Below are positions 26,251 to 32,554 of a stretch of 54,250 nt of DNA, piece after piece (position 1 is the stretch's first letter; the number at the start of each line of letters is the position of its first letter). The stretch covers positions 1 to 54,250 of the forward strand of contig JAIQEX010000030.1 of NCBI GenBank assembly GCA_020073615.1. The letters are read 5' to 3'. This stretch comes from Terriglobia bacterium. GTDB lineage: Bacteria > Acidobacteriota > Terriglobia > Bryobacterales > Bryobacteraceae. The notes below the pieces were generated by a model. It was given only the letters and a program-made list of their open reading frames with translations, had not been told where the DNA came from and made no database searches. Position numbers and translations under genes: made by a program.

Positions 26251-27525
26251 ATGCTCTCCCGCCTGTTATGCCTCGTGCCAGTTGGCTTGCTCATGGCGCA
26301 ACCGGCGCCCGATCCCCGCGACATCGCACGCAAAGCCCTCGACCTCCTGCTGGCCGCGCAGTACTCCGGCCTCGTGCAGAACTTCACGCCCGAAGTGAAG
26401 CTCGGGGTCAACGAACAGACGCTGCCCAAGATGGGTATGCAGATCAAGTCCTGGGGCGCCGTGGAGAAGATCGGCGAGCCGTCCACGCGCAAGGCGGGGC
26501 TCAACACCATCGTGGTCATTCCGGTGGCATTCGCGTCGCAGAGCATTAATTTCCAGTTCGCCATCAACCCCGCCGGGCAGGTGGCGCAGTTCTTCATGCT
26601 GCCGGTCGCGGGCGGCGGGGCGTGGCAGCGGCCTCCCTACAGCAAGCCGGATGCCTTTCGGGAGCGCGAGGTGACCATCGGCGAAGACCCATGGAAACTT
26701 GCCGGCACGCTGACGGTCCCGGTGGGACAGGGGCCGTTTCCGGCCATCGTGCTGGTGCACGGTTCCGGGCCCAACGACCGCGACGAGACCATCGGCGCAA
26801 CCAAGGTATTCAAGGACCTCGCCGAGGGGCTGGCCTCGCGCGGCGTAGTGGTGCTGCGCTATGAGAAGCGCACCCGGCGGTATCCCACCGTGTCCAAGAC
26901 GGCCAAGTTCACCATCCAGCAGGAGACCGTGGAAGACGCAGTGAAGGCCGCCGCCCTCGTGCGCCCACAGCCGGAGGTGAATCCCCAGCGCGTCTTCCTG
27001 CTCGGCCACGGCATGGGTGGGTATATCGCGCCCGAGATCGCCGAGGATGACGGCAAGCTCGCGGGCCTGGTGCTGCTCGCCGCTAACGCGCGCCCGCTGG
27101 AAGACCTGGTGGTCGAGCAGGCATCCAACGCGGGATTCCCCGCCAAGGAATTGGACACCATCAAGGCGCAGGCCGCCCGCATCAAGCGTCTCGAGCCCGG
27201 CGACGAGGATGCTCCGCCGGTGTTGAACATGCCGGTCTCCTACTTCCTGGACCTGAAGGGCTACGACGCCGTGGCCACAGCCAAGAAGTTTTCCGCGCCC
27301 ATCCTGATCTTGCAGGGCGAGCGCGATTTCCAGGTCACCATGAAAGATCTCGATCTTTGGAAAGCCGGCCTGGCGGCGCGCAAGGACGTCACCTTCCACA
27401 GCTACCCGGCGCTGAACTACCTCATGGTGGCGGGCGAAGGCAAGGGCACCGAGGCGGAGTATCGCAAGCCGGGGCACGTCGCGCCCGAGGTCATCGACGA
27501 TATCGTCAAGTGGATGGGGAAATAA
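26251..27525 (+). CDS. alpha/beta-hydrolase fold protein with missing nucleophile
   Basis: A 424-residue protein with signal peptide MLSRLLCLVPVGLLMAQ. Residues about 20-120 resemble the DUF3887 domain. Residues about 130-420 resemble the alpha/beta-hydrolase of that family (VLVHGSGPNDRDETIGATKVFKDLAEGLASRGVVVLRYEKR). The nucleophile elbow, normally GHSxGG, reads GHGMGG with Gly254 in place of Ser. The usual catalytic His in LNHLF reads LNYLM (Tyr390). The Asp is kept (GERDF, Asp359). The fold is intact and the frame is open, so it appears to be a non-catalytic member, exported. TACTAT (26236-26241) is 9 bases before the ATG. Confidence 0.8.
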   Translation: MLSRLLCLVPVGLLMAQPAPDPRDIARKALDLLLAAQYSGLVQNFTPEVKLGVNEQTLPKMGMQIKSWGAVEKIGEPSTRKAGLNTIVVIPVAFASQSINFQFAINPAGQVAQFFMLPVAGGGAWQRPPYSKPDAFREREVTIGEDPWKLAGTLTVPVGQGPFPAIVLVHGSGPNDRDETIGATKVFKDLAEGLASRGVVVLRYEKRTRRYPTVSKTAKFTIQQETVEDAVKAAALVRPQPEVNPQRVFLLGHGMGGYIAPEIAEDDGKLAGLVLLAANARPLEDLVVEQASNAGFPAKELDTIKAQAARIKRLEPGDEDAPPVLNMPVSYFLDLKGYDAVATAKKFSAPILILQGERDFQVTMKDLDLWKAGLAARKDVTFHSYPALNYLMVAGEGKGTEAEYRKPGHVAPEVIDDIVKWMGK

Positions 27526-27540
27526 GCCCGCGACCGCCGG

Positions 27541-28233
27541 CTACCACTCCACGGGCTTGCCCGGTTCGAGCGTCCACACCTCGGTCGCCAGGTCCGCGGT
27601 CAGAGCGGCCAACTCTTCCGGCCGGCCGGTGAGCGCCGGGAAAGTGCCGAAATGCATGGGCACCACCTTCCTGGGCTTGAGCATCGCGCAGGCGAGCGCC
27701 GCCTCGCGCGGGCTCATGGTGTAGAGGTCGCCGATGGGCAGGAACGCCAGCTCCGGATGGTAGAGCTGCTCGATCAGGCGCATATCGGAGAACACGTTGG
27801 TGTCGCCCGCGAAATAGAGCGCGCGCCCGTCGGCAAAGCGCAGCACGTAGCCGGCAGCCTCCCCGCCATAGACGATCTTGCCGTCGTCGAGAATCCCGCA
27901 GCTATGGATGGCGTGGGTCATGGTGATGGTGACCTCACCCACCTTCTGCGACCCGCCCTTGTTCATCGGCCGGGTATTCTGGACACCCTTCGATTCCAGC
28001 CAGTGACAGGTCTCGTAGATGCCCACCACCTCCGGTGAAAAGCGCTGCGCCAGCGGCACGGCATCGTGGATGTGATCGAAATGCCCGTGGGTGATGCAGA
28101 TGGTATCGACGTGTTGGATTTCGAACCCCGCCGGATACGCCGGATTGCCCTCGGTCCACGGGTCCATGAGGAGAACCTTCCCCGAGGGAAGGCGGAATTG
28201 AAACGTGCCGTGCCCCAGCCAGGTGATTTGCAT
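27541..28233 (-). CDS. metallo-beta-lactamase-fold metal-dependent hydrolase (UPF0173-like)
   Basis: A 230-residue protein starting MQITWLGHGTFQF. It has THGHFDHIHD, the metal motif HxHxDH, and later histidines in MTHAIHS, FAGDTNVFSD (bridging Asp) and VPMHFGTFPAL. This matches the UPF0173/YtkL-type small cytoplasmic MBL hydrolases, whose substrates are unknown. The minus-strand TATAAT at 28241-28246 lies exactly 7 bases before the ATG with no Shine-Dalgarno sequence, one of the clearest candidates for a leaderless start in the window. It converges with the alpha/beta-hydrolase gene. Confidence 0.87.
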   Translation of the reverse strand: MQITWLGHGTFQFRLPSGKVLLMDPWTEGNPAYPAGFEIQHVDTICITHGHFDHIHDAVPLAQRFSPEVVGIYETCHWLESKGVQNTRPMNKGGSQKVGEVTITMTHAIHSCGILDDGKIVYGGEAAGYVLRFADGRALYFAGDTNVFSDMRLIEQLYHPELAFLPIGDLYTMSPREAALACAMLKPRKVVPMHFGTFPALTGRPEELAALTADLATEVWTLEPGKPVEW

Positions 28234-28416
28234 ACCAGCGATTATATGCGACCGGGCGTGCTAGTCGATTTTATTTAGGTTTTGCTGATACACAGGAGGG
28301 CCGTTTGGCGCAGTTTTAGCGGCATTGCCGCCGGTGTGACTGCAATTCAGCGATCTTCGACAAGTTGACGGTCAGGCCGGACGGAAGCGCGGTGGCTTTC
28401 AATCGGGGCTGGAAGA

Positions 28417-28640
28417 GTTGCAGCCAGCCTCTGGGCCGCCGGTGGCCGCTGGGAATGAAACTTCGAATCGTTCTGCGGGTCGGGGGGGGCGGGTCGGGGG
28501 GGCGGGTCGGGGTCGGTCGGGTTGCGCGCGTTGCTCGGGCCTCTGGACGTGCTGGTGGGAATGAAACCTGATTCCTCTTGCGACGGGCGGAGCCTTTTCG
28601 ATGGTTGCTCCGGCCTCTGGACCGACGGTGGGAATGAAAC
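28417..28640 (+). CRISPR. degenerate CRISPR relic, three repeats, no cas genes in window
   Basis: Three copies of a repeat ending GGGAATGAAAC: 28417-28461 (45 bp, diverged or with an insertion), 28530-28567 (38 bp) and 28604-28640 (37 bp). The last two share GTTGCTC-GGCCTCTGGAC at the 5' side (18 of 19 bases equal) and an identical GGTGGGAATGAAAC at the 3' side. GCCTCTGG is common to all three. The interval between copies two and three is 36 bp (28568-28603), a normal spacer size. The first interval is 68 bp and is filled by a G-rich tandem repeat. ATGAAAC ends are typical of CRISPR repeats, where they form the crRNA 5' handle. The array is short and decayed. Confidence 0.6.
28477..28512 (+). 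repeat. G-rich tandem repeat (potential G-quadruplex)
   Basis: The unit GGGTCGGGGG(GGG)C occurs at 28477-28490, 28491-28503 and partly at 28504-28512. Six G-runs of at least three bases occur within 36 bases, satisfying a G-quadruplex pattern on the plus strand. It occupies the first interval of the CRISPR relic. Confidence 0.6.
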
Positions 28641-29059
28641 CGGATTGAACTGCGAGACGGGATGCCGTGCCGCAGGCGGTCGGTTCTCGCGCGGTGGGCT
28701 TGGCGGCCGAAGTGCAGACCTCGCCGGGCCCGCCGGGTGCGATGTGTATGCCACGAGGAACCGTTGGTGGTTCACGAAAGACGGCCTACCGTTGCACGTG
28801 GTTGCGTGAGTCAGGCGCTACGCCGGATGGATCACCGCCGCGGGCAGGAGGCTCAAGGCGAACCTCTGACCTGGCGGCGAGCGGTAAGCGGCGGGCCAAC
28901 GGCCCGCGATGCAATAGCGGCCTCCAGGGGCAAACACGCAGAATCCTGGAATCTGTTTCAAACCAGAAAGGGGCTTTGCTCGCAAGTCGCATGGAAGCGG
29001 AAGAGACGGATGATTCAACCGAGCGGCCGTGATACGATCATGGCGCGGAGGCAGTCACG

Positions 29060-29407
29060 ATGAGACGGTTCGCCTACGAAGGGTCAGACGAAGTGAAGGG
29101 GGGAAAACTGCGCGGAATGACGGACGGATTGGAGCACTTCTTTTTCCTCTGTCCAAGGTGTGCAGACAACACCATCATGCAAATCCTCGATTTTGAGGTA
29201 ACGCGCGATGGTCCCGTGAAGTACGCCCCGGCAATTCGGCCGAAAGCAAAACGTGATTTCAAGATCGCGCTGGAGATCCATTGCGCCCAGTGCGGTCTGA
29301 CGGATCTTGTCGAAATCAGCAACGATGCTTGGCAGGGTGGGAAGATCACGAACAGTCTATTCGTTAATGCTCCACCGATTTATCCGGAGGCTGCATCGAA
29401 GCATTAG
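29060..29407 (+). CDS. small two-CxxC (zinc-ribbon-like) protein
   Basis: A 115-residue protein starting MRRFAYEGSDEVKGGKLRGMTDGLEHFFFLCPRCADNT, with a second pair CAQCGLTDL about 45 residues later. Two CxxC knuckles suggest one structural zinc. The remainder is mixed alpha/beta (QILDFEV, FKIALEIH). GGAGG lies about 10 bases before the ATG. I do not recognise a family. It is followed by the P-loop NTPase gene on the same strand after 165 bases, and the pair has visibly lower GC than its surroundings, so they may have been acquired together. Confidence 0.65.
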   Translation: MRRFAYEGSDEVKGGKLRGMTDGLEHFFFLCPRCADNTIMQILDFEVTRDGPVKYAPAIRPKAKRDFKIALEIHCAQCGLTDLVEISNDAWQGGKITNSLFVNAPPIYPEAASKH

Positions 29408-29572
29408 AGGTGAGAGTTGGGGACACCCCATGATGGAGCGTCCCCGGCTATGGATTAGTTGTCTTGCGCCATCTTCGCCACATTCTCGCCAAACTTCGCA
29501 AGTTGCATGCCCTTGCGGAACGCGTCTACCGAAGCGAGCCGCTTTGGGCCCGGCACGAAAGAGGTAAGGCGA

Positions 29573-31273
29573 GTGTCCACTAAACTCGTAGAAGAGGAAA
29601 TTCGTAGGTTTCTTTCCAGCGACGAGACGGAAGTGGCCTGTATCACTGGCAAGTGGGGCGTTGGGAAAACATTCACCTGGAACAAACATCTCAACGAGGC
29701 GAAGATGCATAACCGGATAGCCCTAAAGCGTTACTCCTACGTGTCCCTGTTCGGCCTGAATTCTCTTGAGGACTTCAAAACCGCGATCTTTCAGAACATA
29801 GTTCAGACCTCAGAGATGGGCGAGCCAAGTCTAGCCACGCTGTGCAAGAACACGGCCGCTCTTACCGAGGGACTCGGGCGGAAGGCGGCGTGGTTCGGCC
29901 GAATGATTCCCGGAGTAAAGGATTATCTGACAGGGTTCGGTCCGGCATTGTTCTTAACGGTCCAAAGCACCATCATCTGCGTAGATGACATCGAACGTCG
30001 CGGGACGAAGTTATCCGTTCGCGATGTAATGGGGCTGGCTTCAGAACTGAAGGAGCGCAAGAATTGCAAGGTATTTTTCATATTGAACGACGAGGCCCTT
30101 CAGGACGACGCAAGAAGAGACTTCGAGACTTACTACGAAAAGGTTGTGGACATCTCCTTGAATTTCGCCCCAACAGCTGCGGACTGTGCCCGGATTGCGA
30201 TATCTACCGATTCGCAATCGGGAAGATATCTTGCTGAGAGCTGCGTTTCGTTAGGGATCTCCAATATTCGGGTGATCAAGAAAATTGAGCGCGCAGTACG
30301 CAAGATCGAGCCCCTCTTGAAAGGGCTCGATGAGGACGTGCTGAAACAAGTCGTGAAAACATTATCTCTTCTTGCATGGTGCGTACACGAGCCTATCAGG
30401 GCGCCGTCTCTTGAATATCTGAAGGCCAGGACGCCCGCGAAACTGTTTGGTCTATCGAAGGGAGAAGAGATCCCAGAAAAAGAAGCCTCTTGGAATGCGC
30501 TGCTTGAAGCTTATGGGTTTGCGTTCGTCGATGAATTCGACCTAATTCTCCTGGACGGAATACAGAACGGATTTTTTGACCGGGAGTTAGTGGAGGTGCA
30601 CGTTAGGGAGTTGGACCGGAGCGTCAGGGCCCAGAAACAGGGGGCATCCTTCACGGAAGCATGGCGGGCATATCATGATTCGTTCGATAACAACACGGAC
30701 GAGGTGATAGACGCGATTTACAAAAGCTTCAACAGCAACGTTCGGAGTATTTCGCCCCTAAATTTAGGCGGCACCGTTTCCCTCTTCAGGGGCCTTCACC
30801 GGGATGATCTAGCTGATGAGATCATAGCGACGTACGTCACTGTTCACGGAGAAGACCGGGACCTCTTTGATCTGTCGAAATATCCCTTCGCAAGTAACGT
30901 CAAGGATCTACATGTTGTGCAAGCATTCAGGGAGAAATACGCTACATTCAAGGACAAACGGGATTTCGCGACTGTTCTCCTTTCCCTCAACCAAGGCTGG
31001 AACGATAACACCCTCAGTTACTTGTCGGCCACTCCTGTGGAAGAGTATCGTAAGCTTCTAAAGAACACCTATGGCACCGAGCTTCACAAACTGTTGAATG
31101 CATGTCTTTTTTTCGACAGCGTTTCAAACGCATCAGTGCCCCAGAAGGAGATTTCGAGGCGTGCGAAGGAAGCGTTGAGACAGATCGGGCAGGAGTCCGA
31201 AATCAACGCTCTCCGGGTAAAGAGGTTTGGCATCGATACCGATGATTCCTCTGACCAACTGGAGGCGCAATAG
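29573..31273 (+). CDS. KAP-like P-loop NTPase, candidate defence protein
   Basis: A 566-residue protein from a GTG start with AGAGGTAAGG just upstream; a TTG at 29459 in the same frame is less likely. Walker A is GKWGVGKT (residues 26-33) directly after an N-terminal helix. Walker B is TIICVDDIER (Asp138, Asp139). It is followed by ELKERKNCKVFFILNDEAL and the FETYYEKVVD segment seen in KAP/STAND-like NTPases. The C-terminal 350 residues are helical with no recognised effector domain. KAP-type NTPases are frequent in phage-defence loci. Base composition differs from neighbours: bases 30241-30300 contain 29 G+C of 60, against 42 of 60 at 44461-44520. A partner role with the two-CxxC protein upstream is inferred. 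Confidence 0.72.
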   Translation: MSTKLVEEEIRRFLSSDETEVACITGKWGVGKTFTWNKHLNEAKMHNRIALKRYSYVSLFGLNSLEDFKTAIFQNIVQTSEMGEPSLATLCKNTAALTEGLGRKAAWFGRMIPGVKDYLTGFGPALFLTVQSTIICVDDIERRGTKLSVRDVMGLASELKERKNCKVFFILNDEALQDDARRDFETYYEKVVDISLNFAPTAADCARIAISTDSQSGRYLAESCVSLGISNIRVIKKIERAVRKIEPLLKGLDEDVLKQVVKTLSLLAWCVHEPIRAPSLEYLKARTPAKLFGLSKGEEIPEKEASWNALLEAYGFAFVDEFDLILLDGIQNGFFDRELVEVHVRELDRSVRAQKQGASFTEAWRAYHDSFDNNTDEVIDAIYKSFNSNVRSISPLNLGGTVSLFRGLHRDDLADEIIATYVTVHGEDRDLFDLSKYPFASNVKDLHVVQAFREKYATFKDKRDFATVLLSLNQGWNDNTLSYLSATPVEEYRKLLKNTYGTELHKLLNACLFFDSVSNASVPQKEISRRAKEALRQIGQESEINALRVKRFGIDTDDSSDQLEAQ

Positions 31274-31540
31274 AGCGCGGCTCGGCAAGGCGGCTTGTCA
31301 GCAGGGCGAGCCCAGGGAGCTTTGCATTCGCAGAGCGCTTTGAAACGGCTGGGCGCCGGGCCAACTGGCAGCCATCACCGGGGCGCACTGCCGACGCCCG
31401 CCAGTATCGGCCGCGGTCTTGTTGCCAGCATCGGCCGCGGCATCCTGGCGGCCGGAACAGGCAGCCCGCAGGCAAATAGCAGGCTCGTAGCGTGAGCTTG
31501 CCCCCATTGTTCCAGAAACAAGTATTTAGCTTTTTCTACA

Positions 31541-31832
31541 CTGGATTTCCAAGTCCTCTACACCGCGCCGGCCTTAGCCGATCTTGCAGGCCATCATTGC
31601 CTGGTCGTGGGCGCGTCACCCCGGCACGACCGAGCAGTTCGCGGGCTCCCTCTTGGACCACGTGGACCTGTTGAAGGACTTTCCCTATCTGGGCGCCCGG
31701 TTGAAGAGGTACCGAGGTGTGCGCCGCTTCGTGCATTCTCCCTTGCACGTCTACTATCGGATTAACGAAACACGCCGCGTGATCGCGATTCCACTTTTGG
31801 CACGCTTCCCGCCAGCCGCCGCGTCGGTTATG
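31541..31832 (+). pseudogene. ParE/RelE-type toxin remnant with two frameshifts
   Basis: Reading CTG-GAT-TTC from 31541 gives DFQVLYTAPALADL. One base later in phase (from about 31584) the protein continues QAIIAWSWARHPGTTEQ and onward to RRVIAIP. Then another phase gives FWHASRQPPRRL from 31795. Together they form a complete ParE-like toxin (LYTAPALADLQAI, KRYRGVRRFVHSPLHVYYRI, FWHASRQPP). The start codon is CTG and there are shifts near 31583 and 31794, so it is inactive. No antitoxin is seen upstream. It lies immediately before the MNT/HEPN genes. Confidence 0.65.
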
Positions 31833-31905
31833 GGTCTCGCGGAACACGTGCTGCCTGATTGCACCCGGGCTGCGCTACCATCGGGAACAGAGGCGGAGCA
31901 GGTCC

Positions 31906-32226
31906 ATGACCCGCGACGAGGCGATCGCGGATATTACCCATAAGCTGGTGGAATTCTACCGGCCGGTCCGCATCTACCTGTTCGGATCGGTGGCGCGGGG
32001 CGATGACGGGCCGGATAGCGATCTCGATTTTCTCGTCGTGGTACCCGACGATGTTCCCGCGGAGAAACTGCGCCCCGGCGCGGGCAGAGCTGTGCGTGGA
32101 ACCGGTTTCGCCAAAGACATCGTGCCGTGGCGCAAAACCGATTTCGAGGAGCGGGCCGCCTGGGTCGTGGCATCCCTGCCGGCCACCGTAGTGCGCGAAG
32201 GACGACTACTCTATGAAACCCAGTGA
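31906..32226 (+). CDS. MNT-type minimal nucleotidyltransferase (antitoxin of HEPN/MNT module)
   Basis: A 106-residue protein. The catalytic signature GSVARGDDGPDSDLDFLVVV provides GSxxRG and the DxD pair of the nucleotidyltransferase superfamily. In MNT/HEPN systems this protein modifies (AMPylates) the HEPN toxin and neutralises it. The C-terminus ASLPATVVREGRLLYE is typical. Start MTRDEAIADITHKLVEFYRP has GGCGGAGCAGG upstream. It overlaps the HEPN remnant by 14 bases, the usual coupled arrangement. The segment PAEKLRPGAGRAVRGTGFAKDIV is a little compact compared with relatives I recall. Confidence 0.78.
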   Translation: MTRDEAIADITHKLVEFYRPVRIYLFGSVARGDDGPDSDLDFLVVVPDDVPAEKLRPGAGRAVRGTGFAKDIVPWRKTDFEERAAWVVASLPATVVREGRLLYETQ

Positions 32227-32550
32227 CGCCCGCGCCAGGGAAACGCGCGAATGGCTGGGCAAGGCGGCAGAGGATCTCGCCTCAGCTCGGGTCCTCATCG
32301 CTGGCACGAGCGGCCGTTCCGTCGCACGCACGACCTGGAAGAGTTGGGCGAGGCCAGCCGCGCGATCGACGCCACGCTGGCTTCGCTGTTGGAAGAGGCT
32401 GATGTCCTTTCGGACTACGCCTGGAAGCTGCGTTATCCCGGGTCGCTCTACACACCGGATCGGGAGGAAGCGGAGGCCATGCTCGAAATAGCCGGCCGCG
32501 TTTTTCGGGAAGTGCAGTCGCGACTTCCTTTGGAGACAGGGACCTCCTGA
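32213..32550 (+). pseudogene. HEPN-domain toxin with internal deletion/frameshift
   Basis: The start frame gives MKPSDARARETREWLGKAAEDLASARVLIAG, a normal HEPN N-terminus. From about 32305 the homologous sequence resumes in another frame: WHERPFRRTHDLEELGEASRAIDATL and onward to MLEIAGRVFREVQSRLP. The stretch that normally lies between (the FHxQQAAEKALKAFL helix) is absent, implying a deletion of roughly 75-80 bases with loss of frame. The start frame ends at 32491 with an unrelated tail. The conserved RNase-type Rx4-6H motif is therefore unlikely to be produced as an active toxin, although the antitoxin-like MNT gene upstream is open. Confidence 0.7.
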
Positions 32551-32554
32551 CGCC

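Larger units (their letters stand above)
28234..29059. other. 826-base non-coding accessory stretch
   Basis: No convincing gene. It holds the CRISPR-like repeats (28417-28640), a G-rich tandem repeat (28477-28512) and a perfect 7-bp hairpin GCGGGCC-AAC-GGCCCGC (28891-28907). It separates core-like genes on the left from the two-CxxC/NTPase pair on the right. Confidence 0.6.

Noticed and set aside
28364-28400. Possible fourth CRISPR repeat starting GTTGACGGTCAGGCCGG
   Set aside because: It shares only scattered bases and lacks the ATGAAAC end; the distance to the first repeat would be too short.
28522-28809. Plus-strand open frame across the CRISPR relic
   Set aside because: It reads through the repeats, with no ribosome binding site and no recognisable protein.
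29455-29694. Minus-strand frame ending VDAFRKGMQLAKFGENVAKMAQDN
   Set aside because: The tail looks protein-like and might be a fragment of a truncated gene, but it overlaps the NTPase start and I cannot assign it to any family.
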